A stretch of 64,000 bases of DNA from Kitasatospora humi (GTDB taxonomy: Bacteria > Actinomycetota > Actinomycetes > Streptomycetales > Streptomycetaceae): assembly GCF_020907985.1 (NCBI RefSeq), contig NZ_JAJJPA010000026.1, forward strand, positions 26,828 through 90,827. The letters are read 5' to 3'. The notes beneath the pieces were generated by a model that saw nothing but the letters and a program-made list of their open reading frames with translations, did no database searches and was not told the origin of the DNA. The translations under genes were made by a program, and so were the position numbers. Of this stretch, positions 51,905-60,669 are shown in pieces. Within the stretch, counting starts at the first letter, position 1. Each line of letters opens with the position of its first letter.

Positions 51905-51918
51905 CCCGCCCGACCCCA

Positions 51919-51945
51919 GGCCCGGCCGCCCCCGGTGGCCGGGCC
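51919..51945 (+). terminator. Hairpin after the LysM-BTAD gene
   Basis: Perfect 9-bp stem GGCCCGGCC/GGCCGGGCC (51919-51927 with 51937-51945) followed by TGTTCC, 15 bases after the stop. Confidence 0.65.
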
Positions 51946-51979
51946 TGTTCCATACCCGAGACCCGAGCCTGGAGCCGAC

Positions 51980-52756
51980 GTGCACCACTCCCCCACCGTG
52001 ATCACTCTCGCAGCAGCGGCTGGACTCCTCGTCGGCGCCCTCGTGGTTCGCCCGGTCGCCTTCGCCTACACCGTCCCGCCGGACGATCCCGTACTCCCCC
52101 GCTCGGCCTGCCCTGATTGCGGCACGCAGTTGCTCGGCCGCAGCGCCGCGCCGGGCGCCTTCCGCAGGCTGGTGCTGGCGCGCCGCTGCACCGCATGCGC
52201 GGCCGCCGAGCCGGCCGGCATCGCTCTCCGGATCGGCCCGCCGCTGCTGGTACCCGAGTTCCTCACGGCCCTGGGCGCAGCCGCAGTCCTGGCCGGCGGA
52301 ACGACCGGCTTCCTAATGGCCGCTCAACTCTGGCTGGTCGCCGTCGGATCGGTGCTCCTGCTGGCCGACTTCGCCGTGCACCGGCTGCCGAACCACCTGA
52401 CCGCCGCGGCCGGAGCCGGCGTGGGCGTGCTGCTCACGGGCGCGGCGCTCGCCGAGCACCAATGGGACGCCCTGATGCGAGCCGTGGCGGTCGCCTTGGC
52501 GACCGCGCTCTGGTTTTTCGTCCTCGCGCTGCTCGGCCAGGGCTTGGGTGACCTGAAGCTGGCACCGACCTTGACGGCGCTCCTCGCCTGGCAGAGCTGG
52601 AGCATGGCGTTCGACGGACTCTTCCTGTCGTGCGTGCTGGGCGTGCTCCAGTGGCTCGCGCTGAAGGCGTTCTCCACCGCGACACGCAAGACGGAGATCG
52701 CCTTCGGGCCCGCGCTCCTGGTCGGCACCCTGGTGGCCTCCACTGTGCTCGCCTGA
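51980..52756 (+). CDS. TadV/CpaA-like prepilin peptidase (A24 family)
   Basis: GTG 51980 with GGAG five bases upstream. The 258-residue polytopic protein has two catalytic aspartates of the A24 family: Asp 130 in LLADFAVHRLPNHLT and Asp 191 in GLGDLKLAP (the GxGD motif). An N-terminal Cys tetrad (CPDC at 44-47, CTAC at 70-73) matches full-length PilD-type peptidases. It cleaves the Flp and TadE prepilins encoded upstream. Confidence 0.9.
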   Translation: MHHSPTVITLAAAAGLLVGALVVRPVAFAYTVPPDDPVLPRSACPDCGTQLLGRSAAPGAFRRLVLARRCTACAAAEPAGIALRIGPPLLVPEFLTALGAAAVLAGGTTGFLMAAQLWLVAVGSVLLLADFAVHRLPNHLTAAAGAGVGVLLTGAALAEHQWDALMRAVAVALATALWFFVLALLGQGLGDLKLAPTLTALLAWQSWSMAFDGLFLSCVLGVLQWLALKAFSTATRKTEIAFGPALLVGTLVASTVLA

Positions 52757-52780
52757 CTGGTGCTCACCATCTACCAGGCA

Positions 52781-52805
52781 ATGGCCAGGCCTATGCCTGG
52801 GCCAT
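52781..52805. terminator. Convergent terminator
   Basis: Stem ATGGCCAGGC with GCCTGGGCCAT (52781-52790 with 52795-52805, one bulged G) between the prepilin peptidase gene and the oppositely oriented broken gene. Confidence 0.75.
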
Positions 52806-52808
52806 CTG

Positions 52809-53895
52809 TCAGTCCAGGTCTTCCGGGCTGACGATGAGCCGGCCGAAGTCGGCACGCGCCTGCTGGACGGAGGCGGCCGACGGTGCGCCGGCTGAGAACC
52901 AGGCGTCGAGGTCACGCGCCTGGACGAGAAACCGGTCGCGGTGGATCGCGACGATGTTCCACGCCGACAGGTCATTCGCCTGGTCGAGGTGAGCAGTTGG
53001 ATTCCGTGGGCGTCGGGAACGCGGCGGCCCCATACCGGGGAGTTCTCGCGGAGCCGGTAGGCCGGGACCGTGGGCAAGTCGGGCAGGTCGCGGCCCCGGT
53101 GCTCCCAGCCGTGGGCCCACAGCGGCGTCATCGCGACGAAGGCGAGCCGGGTTCGGTCGGCGGCCTGCAGCACCGCCTCCTGGACGCTGTCCACCAGCAA
53201 GGCCCACGGCTGCGCCGGGTCGTACGCCTGGTGGACAGCCAGGCCGTTGGACTGCGCCCAGACCCGTTGCGCCCGCGGCGCGCTGGATTCGAAGTTGGTG
53301 AGGATGGCGCTCCCGTTGGTGCACAGCGCCGATGCGAGGTGCTCGGCGGTATCCGGCCCGGGATCGTGTTGGAGAATCGGGCCGGCCTGGAGGTGAGCGT
53401 CGCCGCCGTTGACCGCTGCCCAACCCGTTGCCTGCCGGCACCAGGTGCTGGCGGCCGGTTCGTCGGTGAGGGAGTGGCTCAGGGCGACGAACGCGGTGGC
53501 CCTGGGCTCCTGCCTGTGCCGCCACCACTGCGGGGGCATCACGCACGGGGCGGCACCGATGCGGCCGCGGTAGCCCTGGTCTCGGAGGGAGCTGGAGAAG
53601 CTTTCCAGCCAGCAGGCGAGGGTGGCGGGTCCCCAGTAGGCCCTGAGCGTCACCGCGGTGCCGGCCAACGTGGGAAACGGGCTATGCCCCCACATCGCCT
53701 GCTCCATGCCGTCCGCGCTGTTAGCTACCCCCACCGCCGTGCTGGCCGCGGTGAGCAACGCGGTGCCGTCGGCAGCCGAGCCGGCCGGGCCCAGCGGGTC
53801 CGGCACGAATCGACCTGACAACTGTCATGACCGCGGGCCTCCAGGTCCTCCTCGATCGCCGACAGGTCGATGCGGATGTCCCCCGTGTTCGTCAT
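52809..53895 (-). pseudogene. Unknown gene with two frame breaks
   Basis: On the minus strand ATG 53895 begins MTNTGDIRIDLSAIEEDLEARG. Near 53815 coding moves to a second frame (VPDPLGPAGSAADG and onward for about 275 codons), and near 52990 to a third that ends LDQANDLSAWNIVAIHRD... and stops at 52809. Two single-base indels explain this. A repaired product would be about 360 residues, soluble, with Trp-rich parts (PPQWWRHRQ; TPLWAHGWEHRG). No family recognised. Confidence 0.6.
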
Positions 53896-54223
53896 GCCCG
53901 GACTCTATCCGCGCAAGATCACCCTGGGGCCGGCTGATCTCGCGTTCTCCTGCGTCGAACCGCCGGCCCCCTGCTACGGCCCACAGATCATGTACGGAAA
54001 CGGCTACCGCGGCCCCCGGCTCGCGATAGTGCGGTGGATGCTCACCTGCGAGGACTGGGCACGCACCCTGGAGCGACACGGCTTCACAGGGGTGAACGTC
54101 CAAATGCTGCCGGGCCCCGAGCCGGACTTCGTCGGAACGATCATGGGCCGCGCCACCGCACCGCAGCCCGACGAAGAGCGCCACGACCACTCCCCTGCGG
54201 CCGACGACCACTGTTCGTCGTGA
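53870..54223 (+). CDS. Small hypothetical protein, start uncertain
   Basis: An open frame to TGA 54221-54223 with good third-position G/C bias. Possible starts are ATG 53870, 53876 or 53894. The peptide (MPGLYPRKITLGPADLAFSC, then YGPQIMYGNGYRGPRLAI and TCEDWARTLERHGFTGVN) looks real and includes a possible C-W-A helix. The last 25 residues are His/Asp-rich. Its start overlaps the ATG of the minus-strand gene within CATG at 53893-53896. No family recognised. Confidence 0.5.
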   Translation: MRMSPVFVMPGLYPRKITLGPADLAFSCVEPPAPCYGPQIMYGNGYRGPRLAIVRWMLTCEDWARTLERHGFTGVNVQMLPGPEPDFVGTIMGRATAPQPDEERHDHSPAADDHCSS

Positions 54224-54596
54224 CCGGCCCCGCCCCTGGCAGTTCCGGCCAGACCTCGTGACACCGGCCCGCCGCTGAACCGGGCCGTCCGGACGCCCGG
54301 TCGGCAGCCGACGAGAGGGCGAACTCCACTTCTCGGCCCGGACCGGTGGGCGCGGAGCAGGCTGTGTTTCCGCAGCGCGGGTGCAGGCGCCGGCGCTGCC
54401 GAATGACCCGCTGCCCCGGAGCGCGACGTCTGAGCGGTCGACTTCCGACCGGGGCGGGCGCCCCGGACCGTCGCCGCGCGCCTGACCCGAAGGCCTGGGC
54501 TCGTACTGGTTGCCGACCGGGATCACGTCGTGGCAGCGAGCCGTGACTCTCAGATACAGTTCCTCCGGTTCGGTGACGATCAAGGGGGCAGGGCAC
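54224..54596 (+). promoter_or_regulatory. Gene-free stretch before the lipoprotein gene
   Basis: About 370 G/C-rich bases with no supported gene on either strand. TACAGT at 54555-54560 with TGGCAG about 18 bases upstream is a weak promoter candidate for the lipoprotein gene. Nothing else was recognised. Confidence 0.35.
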
Positions 54597-55901
54597 GTGA
54601 TGCGCACGACCGGGATGGGGTTTCGAGCAGCCGGTGCCGGGCTTGGTACGGCCTTGATGCTGGCGACCGTGGCCGGCTGTTCCAACGGATCGCCTCGAGG
54701 TGGGGACGCAGCGGGCCTGCCGGGAGCGAAACCAATCGCCTCTCCGGCTCGCCAGGCGTTCGACCCTCCCCTGCGCTTCAGCAACGGTGCCCCCGGCGGC
54801 GCGATGCTGGGCGACGCGGCCCAGCCCAGCGCGACCGGCACGGTCAGGGACCGGCCCGCCGTCACCCTCTCTGGTACCACTGCCTTCGTCACGGCCGAGA
54901 GCGGCATCGAGGCATTCGACACGGCCTCCGGCCGCAAGGTCTGGGCGGCGGGCACCGTCACGCCGGCCCCGACCGACGGAACCGTGCGCGCCGCCCCGCT
55001 GGTCGCCTCCATGAACGGTCAGCCCGCGGTGTTCGCCGCCTTCGACAGGGTCGTCCAGGGCACTGGCACGGCCCCGTCCCGGACGGTCATCGAAATCCTC
55101 GCGGCCAACGCCTCCACCGGGGCCCAGCTCTGGGACGCCCAGGTCGACTCGACGCCGTCCCCGGACGACTTCATGGGGCAGGACGACGGCCTGGTGGCCG
55201 ACGGCATCACGGCCGGCAAGGTAATCGGCGTCAATGCCCAGACCCTGGTCGTCACCGAAGGCGAGACCACCTACGTGCTGGACCTGAGCAGCCGACAGCT
55301 GCGCTGGAAGCGCCCGTCGTTCCAGGCCATCGCGCTGGACGGCGGCATCGTCGCGGGCGAGGGCGCCCCCTCGTACGGGCAACGGCAACTCGCCGGATAC
55401 GCCGCCCAGGACAACTCCACCACCTGGTCCGTACCCCCCGTAGGCGCCGGACACCCCGCTTCCCTGGCCGGCCCGGGCCTGATCGCGATCGACACCACCG
55501 ACGGGTTCGACCTCCTGGAGACAAAGACCGGTGCCGCCCGCGCCAACATCGTTCAGGCGGCGGGACACATCCACCCCTGGAGCTGCGAGTTCGACCAGGC
55601 GTCCGTGATCGCGTGCAGCGACGAGGCGTTCAACCAAGCCGACCGGATCGTGGCGCTGGACGCCACCACCTTGAAGCAGCTGTGGACGCTGGCCGCAACG
55701 CCCGGAGGGCGACTCGTCCCGTCGATCAGCGCGGCGTGGCACGGCGCGCTCTACGGCCACACCTCAAACGGACCGGTGATCCTCGATGGCCGCAACGGCA
55801 CCGACCGCGCCACACCCGAGTTCGCGCCGATCCTGGTCGACGCCTACGCCGTCGTCTACTGGAACGAGGGCGAGGTCTCCGCAACGCCCGCCACCGGCTG
55901 A
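54597..55901 (+). CDS. Lipoprotein with PQQ-like beta-propeller
   Basis: GTG 54597 behind AAGGGGG, or ATG 54600. The 434-residue protein has a lipobox LATVAGC with Cys near 28. The mature part is a chain of strand repeats with the PQQ/WD-like pattern GIEAFDTASGRKVWAAG, ANASTGAQLWDAQV, LDLSSRQLRWKR and VALDATTLKQLWTLA, typical of PQQ-binding-like propellers. Substrate or partner unknown. It is anchored on the outer membrane face. Confidence 0.75.
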   Translation: MMRTTGMGFRAAGAGLGTALMLATVAGCSNGSPRGGDAAGLPGAKPIASPARQAFDPPLRFSNGAPGGAMLGDAAQPSATGTVRDRPAVTLSGTTAFVTAESGIEAFDTASGRKVWAAGTVTPAPTDGTVRAAPLVASMNGQPAVFAAFDRVVQGTGTAPSRTVIEILAANASTGAQLWDAQVDSTPSPDDFMGQDDGLVADGITAGKVIGVNAQTLVVTEGETTYVLDLSSRQLRWKRPSFQAIALDGGIVAGEGAPSYGQRQLAGYAAQDNSTTWSVPPVGAGHPASLAGPGLIAIDTTDGFDLLETKTGAARANIVQAAGHIHPWSCEFDQASVIACSDEAFNQADRIVALDATTLKQLWTLAATPGGRLVPSISAAWHGALYGHTSNGPVILDGRNGTDRATPEFAPILVDAYAVVYWNEGEVSATPATG

Positions 55902-55995
55902 CCGACGCCGGCGGGCCTTCCGTCGAGCGGGGACTGCGCGGCCGAGCCCACGCGGGCCGGCGCTCACCCCGCGGCGCAACCGAGCAGTGGGTCGG

Positions 55996-56367
55996 CTACC
56001 GCGGGGTGAAGCGGGGTAGCAGGTTCTGGTGGAGGGTCAGCCTGAAGCGCTCGGGACCGGCGGCGTAGGCCAAGGCGGCTGCCGGATACCTTTTGCGCAC
56101 GGTGACGGCGATGTGTGGCAGCGGGGCGTCGTGCCCGCGCTTCCACGCCTCGTAGACGACGCGGAGGTGCTCCGCCAGCGCGTATGGTGCGGCCGCCTCC
56201 AAAAACTGGAGTCTGGCTTCTTTCGTGTCCGCGAGGGTGCGCCACCATTGAAGGAACTCGCTGGACTGGTCCGCCTCTTCGTCAATGGCCGGCTGCAGAA
56301 GCGGCGCGTAGTGGTCGATGGTGCCGGAATCCACCGGTACCAGGCACCACCTCCCCATGAAGCTCAT
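55996..56367 (-). CDS. Small hypothetical protein, 123 residues
   Basis: ATG 56367 with a strong GAGGAGAGGGAGG upstream. It begins MSFMGRWCLVPVDSGTIDHYAPLLQ and is mainly helical, with WWRTLADTKEARLQFLEAAAPYALAEHL near 45-72 and a basic C-terminus. No signal or membrane segment. No family recognised. Confidence 0.65.
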   Translation of the reverse strand: MSFMGRWCLVPVDSGTIDHYAPLLQPAIDEEADQSSEFLQWWRTLADTKEARLQFLEAAAPYALAEHLRVVYEAWKRGHDAPLPHIAVTVRKRYPAAALAYAAGPERFRLTLHQNLLPRFTPR

Positions 56368-56651
56368 GTGCGCCTCCCTCTCCTCTTCGCGGATGTTGGC
56401 ACGCCCGTCTGACAGGCCATCACGAGCGGTCAGATGCGGGTGGTGTGCGAGCTGGAAGCCGGGCCCGCTCGTCACTCAACCCGACGCCACAACCAGTGCT
56501 GCGGGACCGTTCAGGGGCTTTCTCCCGCCCAGTCCCAGCGTTTCAGGTCCGAGCGGCGGGGCTCGTAGTGGGCGCGGCCTCCTGGGTCGTAGTGGCCGAT
56601 CTCGCGATTCCCGCCCCAGCTCGGGAACGGGCCCTCAGCATTCTGTGCGGC

Positions 56652-58319
56652 TCACTGGCGGGCAAGCGCCACCAGGTCGAACTGCTGCTGCTCTTCCTCA
56701 CCGAGCGGGTGCAGCTCCACGAGCCGGTTGTAGTAGCGGCGCACCGAGTCGAGTGAGACCGGGGCGTCCTTCCCCTTCGCCCTCAATCCGAGCGAGTACA
56801 GGTGCTCGGAGAGCTCCTGCTGGTCCGGGTGCCGGCGGTGAGTCCGGACGAAGTCCCCGAAGCCGTCGAGCCACGTAGCAGGGATTCGCGGCTGCTCGGT
56901 GGACTGAGTGATCGTCGGGCCCTGCCTGTCTTCCAGCGCGGACACCCCCACCGCCTGCGCAGCACGCAGTGCGTCCTGCACCTGCGCAACCGCATCGGCG
57001 TCCGCCGGCTGGGCCAACATGCTCTCGGCCAGCGACTGCTGTGCAGCAGAGACACCTGGCTGTTCCTGAGCAAATCCACCGGACTCCGCCTCCGGCACCC
57101 GCGCCATGTCGTCGGCCTGAGGGACGGACTCGCTGGTCATCACGTCATCCCAGTCGTCGGTCTGACCGCGCTGTGCGCGCCCGCCAGCACCAGGGCTGAC
57201 CTGGGCAATCTCAGCTGACGGCACGCCTGACGGGGCCTGGTCGTCCGCCGGGGTCTGCGTAGCGTGCGGCGAAGCCCCCACCGCGTCGGGCTGCGCGTGC
57301 GCAGGTTCCGGAGCGAGCACGGTAATCGGCTGCGCAACCTCGCTCTGCGCGGGCACGCGCTGCGTCTGCGCAGGGATCTGCTGCTCACCAGGGCCCTGTG
57401 CGGAAGGCGCCTCGGCGGGAGCCTGCGCATGCGCAGGGGCGGGCGGCGTCACCGGTGCCATCGGAAGTGGTTTGACTTCCCGCACCAGGTCGATGCGCTC
57501 GGCCTCAGGAGGAAGTGCCGGGGCTGGAAGGGACTCGCGACCTCGGCGGGCAAGGGCGAAGAGCCGATCGAGCGGCGCGGTCGGCACGCCGGCGGCTGCA
57601 AGGCCGTCAGCGTAGGTCAGCTCCAGCGGTACGCCGACTTCCTCAAGCTTGAGGGGAAGGAGCGCCGCTGCCGGTAGTTGCAGCGAGGCCAGCAGCTTCT
57701 CGGTGTTCTTCGTCTTCTTCTTGCGGCCCCTGTTCCTGCTCGCGCCGGCCGTGTCGAGTAGGAGCGTGATGTAGGCCAGCCGAGCCTGCTCGCGCAGCAG
57801 CGCTTCGGGGAGGCTACGGATGTCCCGGACCTGCATGTTGCGCCACATCCGCCAGGTGTTCCTGGTCGCCAGGACCCAGCTCGTGGTGCGGATGCGGTCG
57901 ATGCGCCGCTCGTCGGTGAGCTTGGCCAGGCGGGAGACCGCGTGTCGGCTGGTTTCCGCTACGGCGATGAACAGCAGGGGAATGACCGCGTGCATTCCGA
58001 CGGCCAGCCAGTCACCCCAGCTCGATGCCGCGTTGAAGAAGATCGTCGCGGCGGTCAGCAGCCATGCGAGCTGGCGGATCAGGAAGAACGGGATCCGCAT
58101 CCAGGTGAGGACCAGGTCGAGCGCGATGAGGACGACGATGCCCGCGTCGATGCCGATCGGGAAGACGTTGGCGAAGGTGCCCATGCCCTTGTGGACGGCC
58201 AGGGCGCGTACGTTGATGTACGAGCCCCAGAAGCCGATCACTGCGAGGCAGGTCGCGCCGACGGCGACGATGCTGATCAGCAGCCAGTGGATTTTCGTCA
58301 GGACCGGTCGGGCGGCCAC
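56652..58319 (-). CDS. DUF2637/SpdB-like plasmid membrane protein
   Basis: The start is taken at GTG 58319 because AAGGGGGAG lies right upstream. TTG 58349 is less likely. In the 555-residue protein, four membrane segments in the first 125 residues include NVFPIGIDAGIVVLIALDLVL and WAVGM/ETSRHAV-type residues of the DUF2637 (SpdB-like) family, associated with plasmid spread in Streptomyces mycelium. A long Pro/Ala/Gln linker (about 270-400) follows. A C-terminal winged-helix-like region (FGDFVRTHRRHPDQQELSEHLYS, then RRYYNRLVE) may bind DNA. The linker DNA is rich in TGCGCA. Confidence 0.75.
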   Translation of the reverse strand: MAARPVLTKIHWLLISIVAVGATCLAVIGFWGSYINVRALAVHKGMGTFANVFPIGIDAGIVVLIALDLVLTWMRIPFFLIRQLAWLLTAATIFFNAASSWGDWLAVGMHAVIPLLFIAVAETSRHAVSRLAKLTDERRIDRIRTTSWVLATRNTWRMWRNMQVRDIRSLPEALLREQARLAYITLLLDTAGASRNRGRKKKTKNTEKLLASLQLPAAALLPLKLEEVGVPLELTYADGLAAAGVPTAPLDRLFALARRGRESLPAPALPPEAERIDLVREVKPLPMAPVTPPAPAHAQAPAEAPSAQGPGEQQIPAQTQRVPAQSEVAQPITVLAPEPAHAQPDAVGASPHATQTPADDQAPSGVPSAEIAQVSPGAGGRAQRGQTDDWDDVMTSESVPQADDMARVPEAESGGFAQEQPGVSAAQQSLAESMLAQPADADAVAQVQDALRAAQAVGVSALEDRQGPTITQSTEQPRIPATWLDGFGDFVRTHRRHPDQQELSEHLYSLGLRAKGKDAPVSLDSVRRYYNRLVELHPLGEEEQQQFDLVALARQ

Positions 58320-58504
58320 GACTCCCCCTTGTGCGCGTTGGTTGCTCAAGGGGTCAGTTTTTCATGCGGCGCCGACGAGGTCACAGTGACATTCGGTGCT
58401 GACGGAGTCTCGGGCGCTCACGCGGCCGATTTGGATGCTGAACGTCACTGAGAAGAGACAGTCTGTGGCGTTCTGCTCCGTGTCCGGCGGAACAGCGGAC
58501 CAGG

Positions 58505-58771
58505 CTATGGCCCGATCACCAACCAGGTCACCAGGGCAGCATCCATTGAAGGGTGGAACCGGTACAGAACGGAGATGGTCCGACCGCCGGTCTGCTCCTC
58601 CCCCAGCCGCACGACGTAGTCCTCTGCCTTGGGGTCGTACCCAGGCCGGCGCTTGCCGAGCCGCGGCTGCGCCTCCAGCTGGGAGCGCACCGTGTTGACG
58701 GCGCGTCGCTCACTGGGGGTCAGCTCGGGCAGCACCTTCTCGGTGCTGTCGGAGAACGCAACGAAGGTCAC
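58505..58771 (-). CDS. RelE/ParE-like toxin candidate
   Basis: An 88-residue protein. It has an N-terminal helix with TPSERRAVNTVRSQLEAQPRLGK, then AEDYVVRLGEE and RTISVLYRFHP, the order of strands and basic residues found in RelE/ParE toxins. It overlaps the upstream gene by 4 bases, as toxin-antitoxin pairs often do. Assignment rests on size, pattern and pairing. Confidence 0.55.
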   Translation of the reverse strand: MTFVAFSDSTEKVLPELTPSERRAVNTVRSQLEAQPRLGKRRPGYDPKAEDYVVRLGEEQTGGRTISVLYRFHPSMDAALVTWLVIGP

Positions 58772-59064
58772 CGACCCTCCGCCTGGGCTTCGGCCATCTT
58801 GCGGCGCAGCTGCGCGGCCGATTCGGCCGCAGACATCGTGAGCCCAGCGACCGCCTCAGGCGAGGTGTTGCGGTGGACATAGGCGCGGTACCTGTCGCCC
58901 AGTTCCTCGAACTCGTTGAGAGGCGTCTCCCCGAGGGCCGCCTCGAAGGTGTCGAGCTCGGTCTCGATCCCGAGCGAGGCGAGGCCGCCCAGTGCCGCGC
59001 GCAGCTGGGGCACGGTCTCCATCGGGGGGTCGTGCGGCGCGGAATGCTGTGCTGCGGTGGACAT
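58768..59064 (-). CDS. Antitoxin candidate paired with the RelE-like gene
   Basis: ATG 59064 behind GAGAGGAG. The 98-residue acidic protein has a helical PQLRAALGGLASLGIETELDTFEAAL segment, then VHRNTSPEAVAGLTMSAAESAAQLRRKMAEAQAEG, a long C-terminal helix suited to binding a toxin. It precedes the RelE-like gene. No canonical antitoxin DNA-binding domain was recognised. Confidence 0.55.
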   Translation of the reverse strand: MSTAAQHSAPHDPPMETVPQLRAALGGLASLGIETELDTFEAALGETPLNEFEELGDRYRAYVHRNTSPEAVAGLTMSAAESAAQLRRKMAEAQAEGR

Positions 59065-59174
59065 GGGCGCTCCTCTCTCTGTCCGGATGACGCTACTCGG
59101 CCGGGGGAGGCACTGGAAGCCATTCACGAAACCAGTCCGGTTGCGGCCGGCAGCGCGCCCGGTCGGTTGGTGGT

Positions 59175-59318
59175 CTACGCGGTGGCCGACTCGCCTGCCT
59201 GGTCCGGGGGAGCGTCGAAGCCAACTACGAGGCGTCCGTCCGTGCCCATCATCGCGAAGCCGTTCACGCCCTCCGCGATGAGACCGGGGCTTCCGGTCGG
59301 GATGACGAGTGCGGTCAT
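59175..59318 (-). CDS. Very small protein, start uncertain
   Basis: An open frame ending at 59175, with ATG 59318 giving 47 residues (TALVIPTGSPGLIAEGVNGF, then TDGRLVVGFDAPPDQAG). A longer start at 59438 is possible, but its extra part looks non-coding. The ribosome site is weak. Confidence 0.4.
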   Translation of the reverse strand: MTALVIPTGSPGLIAEGVNGFAMMGTDGRLVVGFDAPPDQAGESATA

Positions 59319-59589
59319 GTCCACCGCGTGGCTGGTCTTCTCGGGGCCGCCGGGCAGGTGCTGGCCCGTCCGCACTTTGCTCTCCACCCTGTCCTCCGTC
59401 CGGTCCGCGCACGGTGCGCTCGGCCCAGTGTTCCTCATCGCGGCGCCAGGCCAGCGCGGGCGGTGCTGTTGTGCGCCCCCGTCAGTGCTGCGCGCCTGGT
59501 GTTCGCTTGAGCCGGCTGCTGGACGTTCGCGCCGTGGGCCGCTGGAGTGCGGCGGCGCCGAGGCGCAGCCGGGGCAGGCAACTGCGGGT

Positions 59590-59607
59590 GGCCCCGGTCG
59601 TGGGGCC
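59590..59607 (-). terminator. Candidate terminator of the parB-parA operon
   Basis: Stem GGCCCC/GGGGCC (59590-59595 with 59602-59607) 36 bases beyond the parA stop. The stretch from 59439 to 59589 contains no recognised gene. Confidence 0.45.
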
Positions 59608-59622
59608 GCGGACCACCCGCGG

Positions 59623-59637
59623 TATTCCGACGGAATA
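59623..59637. promoter_or_regulatory. Palindrome 1 of the par region
   Basis: TATTCCG-A-CGGAATA at 59623-59637, five bases beyond the parA stop codon. It is the only copy with A at the centre. Confidence 0.7.
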
Positions 59638-59642
59638 TCCGA

Positions 59643-60557
59643 TCAGCGCTTCTTCCGGGTCGAGTTCAGACGCGGGAACCCGAGCGCGTCCGCGACGGCC
59701 GCGATGTCGGCGAGCGCCGCGTTGTTCGGGGCGTGGTATCGCAGCGCCTTCTGCCGCACGATGGTCTCCTTGAACCGGATGCTGCGGCGGACGATGGGGA
59801 GCAGCTTCCCCTGCCAGTCTGCCCGGGCGTTGATCTTTTCGATCACGTCGTCGGTGACGGCGCCCTGCGAGCGGTCGATCTCGCCCGTCGGGCTGATGGG
59901 GATGTTGGTGGCGAGGATGTGCTGCATCTCGGCTCGGAAGCCGAACTTCTTGAGCCGGCTCCTGCGCCCCTTGGCGAGGGTCGCCTCCAAGTCCTGGATA
60001 CCGATGACGTACTTGAACTCGTCGTTGACGCAGCCGATGATTTCGGGGACCGCGAGGGCGACGGAGAGCAGCAGGATGCCGAGCGTCGGCCCGCAGTCGA
60101 AGAGCTGGACGTCCCACCGGCCCTTGGGGACCTGCTCGTCCAGGACGGTGTCGAGCCAGAGCACGCCGGAGCTGTCGTTGCCGAGGGTGACCTCCGCTTC
60201 TGCCATCTGCGGGGTACCGAGGACGAGGTCGATGCCGGGGATGAGTCGGAAGGCGGAGTCCTCGTCGCCTTCGCCGATGCGGTAGCGGGCTGGCACCACG
60301 GCTTCGAGCAGCTTGTTCTCGCCGCAGAGCACCGAGAAGATCGTCGGCTGGCCGGGCATGGGGTCCTGGTGACCGAAGATGTGGCTGGTGCTGCGCTGCG
60401 GGTCGAGGTCCCAGACGAGGACCCGGTAGCCGCGGAGAGCGAGCTCCACGGCGAGATTGACCATCGCTTGGGTCTTGCCAGCACCGCCGGCCTGGCCGGA
60501 AGCGGCAATTCGCCGCTCGTTCGCGACCTCGATGATGCCCGGATTGATCTTGGCCAC
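59643..60557 (-). CDS. parA: ParA-family partition ATPase with altered signature lysine
   Basis: ATG 60557. In the 304-residue protein the P-loop region reads GQAGGAGKT at residues 21-29. The lysine of the ParA deviant Walker A (K in KGGxGKT) is Ala 23, while Lys 28 is kept. Walker A' DLDPQ is at 50-54 and Walker B has LFDCGP with Asp 154. The C-terminus is basic. It is the second gene of the operon after parB, a reversal of the usual parA-parB order. Palindromes lie on both sides of the gene. Confidence 0.85.
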   Translation of the reverse strand: MAKINPGIIEVANERRIAASGQAGGAGKTQAMVNLAVELALRGYRVLVWDLDPQRSTSHIFGHQDPMPGQPTIFSVLCGENKLLEAVVPARYRIGEGDEDSAFRLIPGIDLVLGTPQMAEAEVTLGNDSSGVLWLDTVLDEQVPKGRWDVQLFDCGPTLGILLLSVALAVPEIIGCVNDEFKYVIGIQDLEATLAKGRRSRLKKFGFRAEMQHILATNIPISPTGEIDRSQGAVTDDVIEKINARADWQGKLLPIVRRSIRFKETIVRQKALRYHAPNNAALADIAAVADALGFPRLNSTRKKR

Positions 60558-60596
60558 AGCGGACTCCTGGGTGGCTGGCGTGGTGTTCGTCGTCGG

Positions 60597-60613
60597 GTAT
60601 TCCGTCGGAATAC
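60597..60613. promoter_or_regulatory. Palindrome 2 of the par region
   Basis: Perfect 17-bp palindrome GTATTCCGTCGGAATAC, between the parB stop and the parA start, 40 bases upstream of parA. It is well placed to act as an operator or a ParB-binding site. Confidence 0.8.
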
Positions 60614-60669
60614 TGCCGGGCGGTCATCGCCCGGCGGGTGGCACTCCGAGAAGTGCCACCCGTAGGTGT

